DNA of 61,638 nt from an uncultured bacterium (GTDB taxonomy: Bacteria > JAAXHH01), in assembly GCA_913051705.1 (NCBI GenBank), contig CAJXCW010000002.1, forward strand, positions 1-61,638, in the 5' to 3' direction. This document shows, in pieces, positions 43,127-52,618 of the stretch. The notes beneath the pieces were generated by a model. The model saw only the letters and a list, made by a program, of their open reading frames with translations. It was not told the origin of the DNA and searched no databases. Positions within the stretch are counted from its first letter, which is position 1. The number at the start of each line of letters is the position of its first letter. The translations under genes were made by a program, and so were the position numbers.

Positions 43127-44209
43127 ATGTTACAATCTCCTATAGAACACACGGGCGCTAATCTGGTTTTTGCCGAGTATGACGGTTGGACTTTCCCGTT
43201 GCATTACGGTAATGTGAGGGCTGAATATCAAGCCGCACGATCATCGGTTGGCATCAGCAATCTTTCTCATCGCGGGAAACTTCGTATGACCGGTAAGGAT
43301 CGACAAGCGTTTTTACACCGGATTGTCACCAACGAGATTAACGGTCTGGTCGTCGGTCAGACCGTCTATGCCTGCATGCTCACGCCCCAGGGCAAAATTA
43401 TATCGGATATGACGGTGTATCTCCGAGAGGACGACATCCTGTTCGATCTGGAGCCGGGGATGACCGCCTCGCTGATCGAAACTATGGACCGTTACGCGTT
43501 AATCGATGATGTGGAGATGACAGATGTAACAGAACAGTACGGGTTGATCGGGATTCACGGACCTCGATCGAACGAACTTCTTAATATGCTTACGAGTGAC
43601 TTCGCAGGGATTGAACCGTCCCGGCATCTTTCGGTAGATCGGCACGGTACGCAGCTGTTTATTGCCCGGTCATATCGCACAGGTGGGCAGGATTACGATC
43701 TTTATGTGCCGATGGACCATGTTTCAGATGTCTGGCAGGCGTTGATAAGGCAAGGCGCTGAATTGGACCTTGCCTGCGTCGGCGCCGAGACTTTGGAGAT
43801 CTTACGCGTTGAGGCGGGCATCCCACGTTATGGTGCCGAGTTGGATGACCGGATTATTCCCAATGAAGCCGTCAAGGACCGGGCCGTCAGTTTTAACAAA
43901 GGATGTTATATCGGTCAGGAACCCGTCGTTATGATGGAGCACCGGGGCCGTCCGAATCGCTTACTTACCGGCCTTAAAATAGACGGAGAAAGATTGCCGG
44001 AGAGAAATACCATCCTGAAAAAAGAGGATAAAGAGGCAGGGTGGATCACCTCCGCTGTCCATGGCCAGGCCGATGACGGTATCATCGCCATGGGTTTCGT
44101 CCGCCGAAGATATTTGAATATCGGAGATCGTTTAACGGTGGAGATGGATGGGGTACCAACCGAAGCGGAAATTGTAGACTTGCCGTTTTGTAAAGGTAAA
44201 CTTCCCTGA
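43127..44209 (+). CDS. Aminomethyltransferase/YgfZ-family folate-binding protein
   Basis: A 360-residue GcvT-fold protein. N-terminal PF01571 domain: AARSSVGISNLSHRGKLRMTG and NKGCYIGQEPVVMMEHRG (the KGCYxGQE motif marks YgfZ-like Fe-S repair proteins more than glycine-cleavage GcvT). C-terminal PF08669-like domain. No gcvH, gcvP or lpd is near, which argues against a glycine cleavage role. Its last 155 coding bases are duplicated perfectly at 45029-45183. The gene itself is intact to the stop TGA at 44209. Confidence 0.85.
   Translation: MLQSPIEHTGANLVFAEYDGWTFPLHYGNVRAEYQAARSSVGISNLSHRGKLRMTGKDRQAFLHRIVTNEINGLVVGQTVYACMLTPQGKIISDMTVYLREDDILFDLEPGMTASLIETMDRYALIDDVEMTDVTEQYGLIGIHGPRSNELLNMLTSDFAGIEPSRHLSVDRHGTQLFIARSYRTGGQDYDLYVPMDHVSDVWQALIRQGAELDLACVGAETLEILRVEAGIPRYGAELDDRIIPNEAVKDRAVSFNKGCYIGQEPVVMMEHRGRPNRLLTGLKIDGERLPERNTILKKEDKEAGWITSAVHGQADDGIIAMGFVRRRYLNIGDRLTVEMDGVPTEAEIVDLPFCKGKLP
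44033..44187 (+). repeat. 155-bp direct repeat, copy 1 (inside gcvT/ygfZ-like gene)
   Basis: Bases 44033-44187 are identical to 45029-45183 (offset 996). Copy 1 is coding in the intact gene; divergence begins immediately after GACTTGCCGTT. The pair flanks the AT-rich methyltransferase gene. Confidence 0.97.
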
Positions 44210-44267
44210 TAAAAGGTCCTAAGCAAGCTTTTTGAAATGTTTACTTGTTCCGAGGAGATGTCAACCT

Positions 44268-45002
44268 TTGCTTAGATTATTGAAACTGGCTTTGCTTCGT
44301 TTTCGATCACCAGAAGCTTACCGAAGAATGCAAATTCACATTGCAGAAAAATCAATTGCTGAACTGAAACTAAAAGGGATCGATTTTGCGTCTGCTAAAG
44401 TCTTGGAGTTGGGTGCAGGCGGAGGCGGTTATTCAATAGTCTTAAATCGAGAGGCACATCATTTTACAGCTTCCGACTTGCAGAAAGATACGCGGATGGA
44501 TAAATTTGGCATTCCTTTCAAACGGGTCGATGTCTTAGAGCCTTTCCCGTTTCAAAATAATGTATTTGACTTGATTTATTGCAGTAGTGTTATTGAACAT
44601 GTTGCTAACCCGAACAATCTACTAAAGGAATCCTGGCGTGTGCTAAAACCAGGAGGAGTTTTCTTTCTTTCTTTCCCCCCCTTTTATTCGTTCGCATTAA
44701 TAGGTGGACATCAATTCAAGCCCTTTCACTTTTTAGGGGAGCGATTAGCTGTTCGCCTTACCAATCTTATTCATCGTTCTAATTATCAGGATTATGCTTC
44801 TTCGTCTGGGTCATTGGAACTTTATCCACTTACTATTGACAAAGTAAAGCATCTTATCATAGCCCATCAGTTCCGGATTCTGGACATGTTCACTCGTATG
44901 AGTCCAATTAATACTTGTCGCCTGCCAGGATTTCTCAAGGACCTTATGACCTGGCATGTATGCTATTTGAGTCAAAAGCCTGGGGATTTCACAGTGAGTT
45001 AA
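44268..45002 (+). CDS. SAM-dependent class I methyltransferase
   Basis: A 244-residue methyltransferase (PF08241 type). SAM motif I is VLELGAGGGGYS near residue 50, and acidic residues follow; motif IV is the region FDLIYCSSVIEHV, then LLKESWRVLKPGGVFFLSFPP. Similar proteins methylate polysaccharide or lipid precursors. TTG 44268 is in frame and has GAGGAG 10 bases upstream, so it is preferred over TTG 44232. Base composition is clearly more AT-rich than the flanking ygfZ-like gene, and it sits between the two 155-bp repeats. This suggests horizontal transfer. Confidence 0.85.
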   Translation: MLRLLKLALLRFRSPEAYRRMQIHIAEKSIAELKLKGIDFASAKVLELGAGGGGYSIVLNREAHHFTASDLQKDTRMDKFGIPFKRVDVLEPFPFQNNVFDLIYCSSVIEHVANPNNLLKESWRVLKPGGVFFLSFPPFYSFALIGGHQFKPFHFLGERLAVRLTNLIHRSNYQDYASSSGSLELYPLTIDKVKHLIIAHQFRILDMFTRMSPINTCRLPGFLKDLMTWHVCYLSQKPGDFTVS

Positions 45003-45028
45003 TTAGCAACCATAGTAAGTATGACCAG

Positions 45029-45183
45029 GAGGCAGGGTGGATCACCTCCGCTGTCCATGGCCAGGCCGATGACGGTATCATCGCCATGGGTTTCGTCCGC
45101 CGAAGATATTTGAATATCGGAGATCGTTTAACGGTGGAGATGGATGGGGTACCAACCGAAGCGGAAATTGTAGACTTGCCGTT
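45029..45183 (+). repeat. 155-bp direct repeat, copy 2 (orphan 3' fragment)
   Basis: Identical to 44033-44187 but with no gene around it: an orphan copy of the C-terminal coding part of the GcvT/YgfZ-like gene. It continues the original frame for three more codons and meets a stop in new sequence. It should be annotated as a fragment, not a gene. Confidence 0.95.
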
Positions 45184-45242
45184 CTATAATAATGGGTAAA
45201 GATACCTACCAAAAAGTGAGGGGTACAGGATACAAAGCGCGA

Positions 45243-45510
45243 CTACCACATACTCAACGCCATCTTTATAGTCTGCCAGCCGACACGAAGTCGCTCCTGA
45301 TTGGTTTTGCGTTCGGATGGTTTGATAAAAAGAGATATAACCCATTTGGCCATCCGAAGCGTGACTTCTACAACCGTTAACAGTCTCATGACAAAAAATC
45401 CCCATCGGCTATAGTGTTTTTTGAAAACATAGAGTTCGCTGAAATAACCAGTCTGAATCAGATGGGTGGCGTCACGGGGGCGGGCATAATACCAATGGGT
45501 GTAGGGTAAG
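45243..45510 (-). pseudogene. C-terminal fragment of a family 2 glycosyltransferase
   Basis: A minus-strand frame (open back to 45578) encodes RDATHLIQTGYFSELYVFKK, then SRWGFFVMRLLTVVEVTLRM and KMALSMW. This pattern matches the C-terminal tail of GT2 proteins, as in the intact neighbour (REQLYYQSICAYLYKHHGAI...). It has no N-terminal catalytic part. It is probably the missing end of the GT2 gene at 46271-46948, cut off by the CPBP gene segment. The join lies between about 45490 and 45520, where base composition shifts to AT-rich. Confidence 0.7.
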
Positions 45511-45560
45511 CATAATATTTTAATTTTTTTCAGGAAAATATTTAGAGGTAATACGTCAAC

Positions 45561-46250
45561 GTGGAAATAAATAGTCACATTTGGAAAACTTTGCTAATTA
45601 TTATAGGCTTTCCAATATTGTATATGATCTTTGGAATGACCCCCATTGCAACAGAACTTTTTGCAGAGAAAAATTTAGATTACTACATTCCATTTTGGGG
45701 TGGTATAATCATTTTGCATTGGGTTTCTGTATTTGTAGTTACGCAATTGTTAAAAAGTCAAGGTAAAACGCTTGCAGACATAGGGTATAAACTTTCAAGA
45801 AAAGGAACTTTACGTTTTATAGGCGGTTACGTTTTAGTTGCTTTACTTGTATTGGTAGGTGTAGAAGTAATACTTAGTAATGTTGAATTGGATAGTTCTC
45901 AATTTGGAAGTATCTCTAGTTTAATTCCAAAAACGACATCTCACAGAATATTCTTTATTCTTCTTGTCTTTTCAACGGGCTTTTGCGAGGAAATAGTTTA
46001 TAGAGGATTTGCTATCACCCAACTTGAAAAAATTGGATTAAATAAATGGATAGCATTAACAATTGCAGCTTTTATATTTGTTGGAATTCATGGAGGTAAC
46101 GCATATTCTAACAGGTTTTTATTTCTATTTGGAGGTGGTGTAATGTTTGGATTGGTTTTTCTTTTCAGCAAGAGATTATTGCCCTCCATTCTGATACATT
46201 TGGCTATTAATTTATCTGCAATGATGGCAATTTTTCAATTAATCAAATAG
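45561..46250 (+). CDS. CPBP-family intramembrane metalloprotease (Abi/CAAX type)
   Basis: A 229-residue integral membrane protein with six to eight hydrophobic segments. The active site of PF02517 is clear: CEEIVYRGF (Glu-Glu-x3-Arg, near residues 141-148), FVGIHGG with a catalytic His, and LIHLAINL with the second His. Such proteins process prenylated peptides or act in bacteriocin immunity and phage defence. GTG 45561 is the longest start; its ribosome site is weak. The gene is markedly AT-rich and lies inside what appears to be a split GT2 gene, so it is likely a recent arrival. Confidence 0.85.
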   Translation: MEINSHIWKTLLIIIGFPILYMIFGMTPIATELFAEKNLDYYIPFWGGIIILHWVSVFVVTQLLKSQGKTLADIGYKLSRKGTLRFIGGYVLVALLVLVGVEVILSNVELDSSQFGSISSLIPKTTSHRIFFILLVFSTGFCEEIVYRGFAITQLEKIGLNKWIALTIAAFIFVGIHGGNAYSNRFLFLFGGGVMFGLVFLFSKRLLPSILIHLAINLSAMMAIFQLIK

Positions 46251-46270
46251 AAAACGTTCTATATCATCAG

Positions 46271-46948
46271 CTAGTGAATGGCCTGTGCCTGGGGGATATA
46301 ATATATTTTCCAACCACCTTTTTTAATCCTTAAACACCACTCTACATCATCATAAAATCGTTTTAGATTTTCATCCAATCCACCCACCTGATCATACGTC
46401 GCACGCCGTACCATCAGACAGGCATCAGGCATATCATCAACTTCCTCAACGACATTATAATTTCTATAGGTCTTATGGAAATAATCGCTCGGCGAAACAA
46501 GATGGATTCTGAATCGATCTTTTATCACCGAGCCCAACGTCGGGAAACGGCGCCCACAAGGTTGCAGCGTTCCATCCGGGTTTAATATTTTAGCTCCGAC
46601 CATACCGGTTTCTGGATGTGCTTCCATGAATTCGTAAAGCGTATCTATAGCACCCGGCTTTGGGAGAACATCCGCACTTAATTGAAGAATATACCGTCCT
46701 TTCGCCTGAACGAAGGCCATATTAAACCCTCTGGCGATACCGACGGGACCAGGGTTTTCCGAGAAAATCACATCCGGAAAACGTGAGACGACGACCTCCG
46801 CCGTCCCATCTCCGGAATAATCATTGACTACAATGACTTCGTAAGAGACCGTGGGGGGAGAGGCATAAACAGAGTCCAAACATTGAATTAGAAGATCACA
46901 CGCTTTATAGCTGGTTATGCAGATAGAAATATCACACTGAGAAGACAT
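46271..46948 (-). pseudogene. Family 2 glycosyltransferase, truncated at the C terminus
   Basis: A 225-residue GT2 catalytic domain (PF00535): ISICITSYKACDLLIQCLDS, NDYSGDGTAEVV, QLSADVLPKPGAID and DDVEWCLRIKKGGW. It stops at KIYYIPQAQAIH, just where the neighbour at 46964 continues for about 70 more residues. The likely missing tail is at 45243-45510. ATG 46948 has AAGG upstream. The catalytic core is complete, so some activity is conceivable, but the C-terminal membrane or acceptor part is gone. Confidence 0.75.
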
Positions 46949-46963
46949 TAAGGAACCTTATTA

Positions 46964-47899
46964 TTAATTTGTTTTTAATAACGATGCCATCCCGCGTCGT
47001 AGAAGTTGCATAGGCTTCACAAAACCGTAATAGCAAACCCGATAAGCAACAAGAGAAATCGCGCCATGATGTTTATATAAATAGGCGCATATACTCTGAT
47101 AGTACAACTGCTCACGATCGGTTCTCAGGCTGCTGCTGCCCTCGCCGATGTGTACAATGGCAGAGGCCGGTGTATAATAGACACGCCAGCCGGCCTGATA
47201 GAAACGGTAGCACCAGTCCGTTTCTTCCATATACATGAAAAATTGTTCATCAAAAACACCGACTTCCTCGATCGCTTGCCGCCGTACACACATAAAAGCA
47301 CCGGTAACCTGGGCAACAATTTGTTCCTGCTCCGGATTGTAGCCTGTCCAGACACATCGTTGAATGAGCCTGTTATTCGGAAATAAACGACTTAAACCGG
47401 TCAGCGTGACCAGATCATTTAAGAGCAGTACGTTGAGACTGGGATATCGGTCCCCATAAGAAATACGGATTTGGTCCCTTGTATCTGATTCATAGACCTT
47501 TCCTGTAGCCACAGCGGCATCCTGATGGGCGTCCATAAAGGCGACCATGTTGTCGAAGGTCTCATCCAGAACAAGGGTATCCGGATTTAAGAATAGATAA
47601 TAACGTCCGAATCCTGCGGGGATTGCCTGGTTATTAGCGCGGCCAAATCCCCTGTTATCCATATTTCGAATCAGCTGTATCTGAGGATAGGAAATTTCCA
47701 CCTTCTCCGCACTGCCGTCGTTGGAGTTATTATCAACTACAATGATCTCCAGGGTGGACTGACAGGGCGTAGAAAATATGGAATCGAGACATTTACTCAA
47801 TAGATCATAGCTGTTCCAATTCACAATACAGACGGTCAGGTCCGGCGGAGACACCGCAGGCGAATCGGATAAATGAGGGGATGTAAGGCGGTGTCCCAT
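46964..47899 (-). CDS. Family 2 glycosyltransferase
   Basis: A 311-residue rhamnosyltransferase-like GT2: LTVCIVNWNSYDLLSKCLDS, VDNNSNDGSAEKV, YLFLNPDTLV (DxD-like), FFMYMEETDWCYR and a C-terminal tail YYQSICAYLYKHHGAISL. The start is uncertain. The frame extends to 48121, but the upstream 74 residues do not look like GT2 sequence; ATG 47899 begins 20 residues before the domain. Probably acts in lipopolysaccharide or exopolysaccharide assembly with the neighbouring truncated GT2. Confidence 0.85.
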   Translation of the reverse strand: MGHRLTSPHLSDSPAVSPPDLTVCIVNWNSYDLLSKCLDSIFSTPCQSTLEIIVVDNNSNDGSAEKVEISYPQIQLIRNMDNRGFGRANNQAIPAGFGRYYLFLNPDTLVLDETFDNMVAFMDAHQDAAVATGKVYESDTRDQIRISYGDRYPSLNVLLLNDLVTLTGLSRLFPNNRLIQRCVWTGYNPEQEQIVAQVTGAFMCVRRQAIEEVGVFDEQFFMYMEETDWCYRFYQAGWRVYYTPASAIVHIGEGSSSLRTDREQLYYQSICAYLYKHHGAISLVAYRVCYYGFVKPMQLLRRGMASLLKTN

Positions 47900-48144
47900 A
47901 ATTATTTCAGAGGCGTCTGTGGAAAAAGAGGTAACCAATTGGAAGGACCTGTATATGGGGTTACCTGGAAATACACGGGGATGCAATCCGCACATAAAAT
48001 AGAATAGCGCAATATGGGTGTCAAGCCTTATGTCGGCTTGGAGCTTGTCCGAATAAGTCCTTAATAGTCTTGACAACAGGTCTGAGTTCTCTATAGATAG
48101 ACAGGATGTAACGCATGCCATATCAATAAACAGGAGCTCTTTGT

Positions 48145-49152
48145 ATGCCCTTTTCGTTGTCTTCCCCGCTCGACATGCATATCCACTTTCGAGAAGGCGA
48201 TATGCTCAAGCTGGTCGCCCCGCTCAGTGCAAAAACTTTTGCCGGTGGCGTCATCATGCCAAATCTGGTCCCGCCGGTAGACCATATAAGTCGTTTGATT
48301 ATCTACGAAGAAGAAATAAACAAGGCCATTATCGGCCATGGTTTTCAGCCTTACATGGCGTTGTTTATGAGGTCTTATACGGAAGAAGAATTGGCGCCGA
48401 TAAAAGATCGTATTATTGGGATAAAACTATATCCTGCCGGAGTGACGACCCATAGCGATCAGGGGATAAAACGGATTGAAGATATCAACCGTACCCTTGC
48501 AATCATGCAGGATATCGACATCCCTTTGCTCGTGCATGGTGAAACTACCGGTTTTGTTATGGATAGGGAACGGGAGTTCATATCGATCTATGAACGGCTT
48601 GCCAGGCAGTTCCCCCGATTGACGATCATTATGGAGCATATTACAACAAAGGAGGCGGTGGATATGCTCGACAGGTACGAGAATCTCCACGCGACCGTAA
48701 CGCTTCAACACCTTATTATTACTCTGGATGATGTCGTCGGTGGTTTGCTCGCTCCACATCTGTTTTGTAAACCTATCGCCAAGCGACCCGAGGATAGAGC
48801 AGCCCTTTTGCATATTGCGCTTAAGGCACATCCGAAGTTAATGTTCGGCAGTGATTCGGCGCCCCATCCGGTCAGTAAAAAAGAATGCTGCGGTTGTGCT
48901 GCCGGCGTGTTTACCGCTCCGATTGCGCTGCAAATGCTGGTTGAACTCTTTGAGGATCATGACGCGTTGGAGAACCTGCAAGCGTTCGTATCCGACAATG
49001 CAAAACGAATTTACGAGATTACGCCGCCGGAAAAGACCGTGGTATTTGAAAAGACAGGAGATGTTATTCCGGATAAATATGGTGACGTGGTACCGATCTA
49101 TCCCGGGCGGAAGCTGGCATGGAATGTGAAAGTTGAGGGAGAGATTTGGTGA
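48145..49152 (+). CDS. pyrC: Dihydroorotase, PyrC (class II) type
   Basis: A 335-residue zinc hydrolase of pyrimidine synthesis that cyclises carbamoyl-aspartate. Metal ligands: DMHIHFRE (His12, His14), carbamylated Lys in IGIKLYPAG, His in LLVHGET and MEHIT, and catalytic Asp in GSDSAPH. Length fits the homodimeric PyrC group. ATG 48145 has AGGAG 8 bases upstream. The heptamer array begins at its stop codon. Confidence 0.95.
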   Translation: MPFSLSSPLDMHIHFREGDMLKLVAPLSAKTFAGGVIMPNLVPPVDHISRLIIYEEEINKAIIGHGFQPYMALFMRSYTEEELAPIKDRIIGIKLYPAGVTTHSDQGIKRIEDINRTLAIMQDIDIPLLVHGETTGFVMDREREFISIYERLARQFPRLTIIMEHITTKEAVDMLDRYENLHATVTLQHLIITLDDVVGGLLAPHLFCKPIAKRPEDRAALLHIALKAHPKLMFGSDSAPHPVSKKECCGCAAGVFTAPIALQMLVELFEDHDALENLQAFVSDNAKRIYEITPPEKTVVFEKTGDVIPDKYGDVVPIYPGRKLAWNVKVEGEIW

Positions 49153-49232
49153 TTTGGTGATTTGGTGATTCGCTTTAGCTTTCTTTTTTCCAATCACTCA
49201 ATCACTTAATTACTCAATCACCAATTTACTCT
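49143..49232. repeat. Inverted array of TTTGGTGA/CCAATCA repeats between convergent genes
   Basis: GATTTGGTGATTTGGTGA (from 49143, overlapping the pyrC stop) faces CAATCACTCAATCACTTAATT and CTCAATCACCAATTTACTC (49191-49232, overlapping the PHP gene stop). Period is 7-8 bp. A T run (TTCTTTTTTCC) lies in the loop. The inverted arms could fold into a long hairpin that ends transcription from both sides. Related to the array at 19305-19419. Confidence 0.85.
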
Positions 49233-50401
49233 TCCACCCATATGGGATTGGATATAATCCATAATCTGGCCTCTTCACTACCGAAAAGCCGGGGCCGGAC
49301 CTGGTACGCTTCCGCATGATAGACGCCTGGTTCAGATAGGTCATAGACCATGTCTTGAGCGGATACCTCGACGATCTGCTGACCGTTTCGATATAACCTG
49401 ACAAGCACTGCTCCGGAAGAAGGGGCCTTGACACGTACTTGGGATCCTTGTTGAAAAACCACATGGCTCCCCATGTTGAAGGACGTGTCATCAACCTGTA
49501 ATTCGAAATCGAATTGAGACGCTTTCTCATAGCCGTCGACCGCAATATAGCACTGCCCGTTTCGCAAGGCATCAAGAATCTGTTGCCGGTCTGGGACTTC
49601 CGCACCGGATAAGGCGGAATCCAATACGACATACGTTCGCAATAAACCGAACATACGCGCGTAGGATGGGAATTGTAAGATCTGATCTCCCCATAGCGGT
49701 ATACGGGCATGCGCGTCCACGCTACCGATACCCACGAGATGCTGCTGCTGCGCCAGTGTTTGCCACCGGTTAATCGCTTCATCCGGTCGATCGATCAGGC
49801 TATTCAACGCTCCCTCCGGCATAAACCATAAAAATAGAAGAACGCGTATCCATTCAAGCGGGTGGTCGTCACGCCATGCCGTGTCCGCATTCAATATTTC
49901 GATGCCATGAACAGGGCGAACCGACCAGGCTGTCCAGGGACGTCGACCTGCCGGATGGGCAAGAATGGCAAGACCACCTGCTGAATCGATGGAGTCGAGT
50001 AAGGCCGGTAATCCTTCATTCCCTTGTTGTTCCACATGATGGTCCAGGCCCAGGGCCAGTAAATGGCCTGCGCTGGTATTGACTTCTTCACCGATAAGGA
50101 CCAGAAGGTCGTTATGATACCCCTGGTAGCCGTCTATCAGCGGTTGTAAGGTACTATGGTCGGTCATCACAAGAAAATCCAGATCCGCAGTGTGCGCTGC
50201 CCGGATAATTTGTTCTATGGTGCCGCTCCCATCGGAATAACGGGAATGTACATGAATAACCCCGGCATATCGGACGGATTTTTGAGTGGTAGACTTGAGA
50301 TCAGGTCGAGGCTGCTCATACCAGATCGTCATCATCGAATCGGCAACCCACACAAGAATGACAAGGGCTCCGATGATCTTTAAGACGTTTCCGATTTTCA
50401 T
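49226..50401 (-). CDS. Membrane-anchored PHP-domain phosphoesterase-like protein
   Basis: A 391-residue protein with an N-terminal membrane anchor (VLKIIGALVILVWVADSMM) and a PHP domain (about residues 45-270). Metal-binding motifs: GVIHVHSRYSDGSG, LVMTDHSTLQPL, GEEVNTSAGHLLALG, LAILAHPAG and GSVDAHARI. The C-terminal 100 residues are beta-rich. The PHP fold suits a phosphoesterase facing the periplasm; no substrate can be named. ATG 50401. Last gene of the yraN-side minus-strand run. Confidence 0.85.
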   Translation of the reverse strand: MKIGNVLKIIGALVILVWVADSMMTIWYEQPRPDLKSTTQKSVRYAGVIHVHSRYSDGSGTIEQIIRAAHTADLDFLVMTDHSTLQPLIDGYQGYHNDLLVLIGEEVNTSAGHLLALGLDHHVEQQGNEGLPALLDSIDSAGGLAILAHPAGRRPWTAWSVRPVHGIEILNADTAWRDDHPLEWIRVLLFLWFMPEGALNSLIDRPDEAINRWQTLAQQQHLVGIGSVDAHARIPLWGDQILQFPSYARMFGLLRTYVVLDSALSGAEVPDRQQILDALRNGQCYIAVDGYEKASQFDFELQVDDTSFNMGSHVVFQQGSQVRVKAPSSGAVLVRLYRNGQQIVEVSAQDMVYDLSEPGVYHAEAYQVRPRLFGSEEARLWIISNPIWVEE

Positions 50402-50415
50402 CCACGGTCCCTAAG

Positions 50416-50790
50416 CTAATAATTGCTCCAGAAAGCCTGTTCTATATGTGTAATGTGAGGAGGAGTCTGATCCAGCATAATGCCAATGACATCAAACCGG
50501 CAAGGCGAGTCGAATAACTGATGGTCCTGTAGATAGCGTTGGGCGGCGCGGGCGATACGCTGTTGTTTTCGAGGATGTACCCAGGTTTCCGGCGGACCGA
50601 ATTGCTTTCCGCGTCCTGATTTCACTTCAACAAAGACGATCTCTTCACCGTAGCGAGCGATGATATCAATTTCTCCACGACTGATCGTATCTCGGAAGTT
50701 CTTTATAAGAATGGTGTACCCATTCTGACGAAGATGTCTGACGGCGATCATCTCGCCGCGCGTCCCGCGGTCCCGCGTGGATTCAGGCAT
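50416..50790 (-). CDS. yraN: UPF0102 family (YraN) endonuclease-like protein
   Basis: A 124-residue protein of the YraN family with a PD-(D/E)XK nuclease fold: RGEIDIIARYGEEIVFVEVKSG contains Glu, Asp and E-x-K residues. The function is unproven, possibly DNA repair or recombination. ATG 50790. Its place after rnhB is conserved in many bacteria. Confidence 0.93.
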   Translation of the reverse strand: MPESTRDRGTRGEMIAVRHLRQNGYTILIKNFRDTISRGEIDIIARYGEEIVFVEVKSGRGKQFGPPETWVHPRKQQRIARAAQRYLQDHQLFDSPCRFDVIGIMLDQTPPHITHIEQAFWSNY

Positions 50791-50824
50791 GATGATGGTT
50801 CGGGAGGTTATATTGCGATTGTAA

Positions 50825-51472
50825 TCAGGTTTTATCGGAGGGGCGCTGCCATCGAAACGACCGCCTATGAATCGGACACATGCCGAATGTTTTCAGCGCA
50901 TCCAGATGCTTGGCGGTGCCGTAACCTTTATGTTTGGCAAAACCGTATTCCGGATATTCTTGATCATAGGACACCATAATTCGGTCACGTGTAACTTTAG
51001 CGATGATGGAAGCCGCCGCAATCGACAGACTTTTAGCGTCTCCGCCCACAACAGTTGTCTGCTCGCCTGGCCAATCAATGGTATCGATCCCGTCTATCAA
51101 GAGATGTTCGGGCGGAGAGGGTAACGTATCAACGGCTTCACGCATAGCCAGAAGATTAGCCTGCCGAATATTCTTTTGATCAATGACATCCGGGGCGGAG
51201 CGTCCCACGCCGACACCGGTTGCAGCGTAGGTAATAACGGAAAACAAGCGCTCGCGCTCAGCGGGTCTTAATCGTTTGGAGTCGTTCAATCCGCCTATCA
51301 ATATCTGACCAGGCAGGACCACGGCTGCTGCGATAACAGGCCCGGCCAGCGCCCCCCGTCCAGCTTCATCTATACCGGCGATGTGGGTATACCCGTTGCC
51401 CCAAAGGACATTCTCCAATGCACACATCGCACGCAGCCGTAATTGTTCTGACGCGCTCAAGGCCCGACTCAA
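50825..51472 (-). CDS. rnhB: Ribonuclease HII
   Basis: A 215-residue RNase HII that removes misincorporated ribonucleotides and RNA primers from DNA. Active-site acidic residues: GIDEAGRGALAGPVIAAAV (DE), LLIDGIDTID and SIAAASIIAKVTRDRIM. The TTG start at 51472 overlaps the rplS stop (TTGA), so translation is coupled. Confidence 0.95.
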   Translation of the reverse strand: MSRALSASEQLRLRAMCALENVLWGNGYTHIAGIDEAGRGALAGPVIAAAVVLPGQILIGGLNDSKRLRPAERERLFSVITYAATGVGVGRSAPDVIDQKNIRQANLLAMREAVDTLPSPPEHLLIDGIDTIDWPGEQTTVVGGDAKSLSIAAASIIAKVTRDRIMVSYDQEYPEYGFAKHKGYGTAKHLDALKTFGMCPIHRRSFRWQRPSDKT

Positions 51473-51813
51473 TTGCGTCTTTCTGCGATACGTGCCTTCT
51501 TACCCTTTAGGCCCCTTAAATAAAGAATGCGAGATTGGCGTACTTTACCGCGCCTGATAATCTCTACCTTATTTATGGATGGGGAATGTATGGGAAAAAT
51601 ACGCTCGACGCCTATGCCATGCGAAATTTTGCGTACAATAAAGGTGGCGTTGATGCCAGAGCCGGCATGCTGAATTACTACGCCCTGATATATCTGAATA
51701 CGTTCTTTTTCACCTTCACGGACCTTTACTTCGACTTTGACCGTATCTCCGGGGCGGAAATCGGGAAGATCTGTCCTCAATTGTTCATTGCCGATAGAGT
51801 CGAGTACGTTCAT
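51469..51813 (-). CDS. rplS: 50S ribosomal protein L19
   Basis: A 114-residue L19. Family blocks: FRPGDTVKVEVKVREGEKER, FEGV-like YQGVVIQ, SHGIGVERIFPIHSPSINKVE and ILYLRGLKGKKARI. Length is standard. Cluster with trmD, rimM, rpsP and ffh is the classic arrangement. Confidence 0.97.
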   Translation of the reverse strand: MNVLDSIGNEQLRTDLPDFRPGDTVKVEVKVREGEKERIQIYQGVVIQHAGSGINATFIVRKISHGIGVERIFPIHSPSINKVEIIRRGKVRQSRILYLRGLKGKKARIAERRN

Positions 51814-51851
51814 GATACTATCCTGTCCTTTCGCTGAAAACGAAAGATCGA

Positions 51852-52610
51852 TTATCCGTCGTTTTCCTGCTGCAAGATATCTAAAAAAACATCATCTTCT
51901 TTAGATAGATTAACATCTTTCAATAATTCCGGCCGACGTTGCCATGTCGTCTTTAAAGATTCTTCACGTCGCCAGCGCTCTATTCGTTCATGATGGCCGG
52001 ATAACAGAACTTCCGGCACATCCCAATTTTCATACTGCTCAGGTCGTGTGTAGTATGGGCAATCCAGCAGCCCTTCATAAAATGAGTCTGTCACAGCAGA
52101 CTCGATATCACCCAGTACACCAGGAATCAAGCGAATGACCGCATCTGCAATCATCATGGCCGGTAACTCACCCCCGGTGACGACAAAGTCTCCAATCGAA
52201 TACTCCTCGGTATCAAGACCGTGGATGACTCGCTCATCGACCCCCTTGTAGTGCCCGCAAATGAGTATCAACTGGTCCAGCTCTGTAAAATCTCTGGCCG
52301 TTTCCTGTAAAAACGGCTTCCCGCGCGCAGACAACAGCACACACCGAGAAAGACCGTCAGAAGGGATTTGATCTCGAATGAATCTCACACCACGAAATAT
52401 AGGCTCCGGTTTGAGTACCATACCGGAACCGCCACCGTAAGCATACGCATCAATGGTCTTGTGCCGATCGATGGTAAATGCCCTCAGGTCATGAATGAAG
52501 ATATCCACCAGATCCCGTTCATGAGCAAGGCGGATGATACTCTCATTAAACGGTCCGGTAAACATACCCGGAAAAGCAGTCAGCATATCGATGCGCATTT
52601 CCTGGCTCAC
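51852..52610 (-). CDS. trmD: tRNA (guanine-N1)-methyltransferase
   Basis: A 252-residue TrmD that makes m1G37. The deep trefoil-knot region is present: LILICGHYKGVDERVI, EEYSIGDFVVTGGELPAM and YTRPEQYENWDVPEVLLSG. The frame opens with GTG 52610; the usual MRIDMLTAFPGMF begins at ATG 52598, whose AGGA is only one base away, so both starts remain possible. Confidence 0.96.
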   Translation of the reverse strand: MSQEMRIDMLTAFPGMFTGPFNESIIRLAHERDLVDIFIHDLRAFTIDRHKTIDAYAYGGGSGMVLKPEPIFRGVRFIRDQIPSDGLSRCVLLSARGKPFLQETARDFTELDQLILICGHYKGVDERVIHGLDTEEYSIGDFVVTGGELPAMMIADAVIRLIPGVLGDIESAVTDSFYEGLLDCPYYTRPEQYENWDVPEVLLSGHHERIERWRREESLKTTWQRRPELLKDVNLSKEDDVFLDILQQENDG

Positions 52611-52618
52611 TTGTTGTC

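Noticed and set aside
44915..45199. Apparent 94-codon gene after the methyltransferase
   Set aside because: Most of the frame is the duplicated end of the ygfZ-like gene joined to methyltransferase sequence in another frame; it has no start signal.
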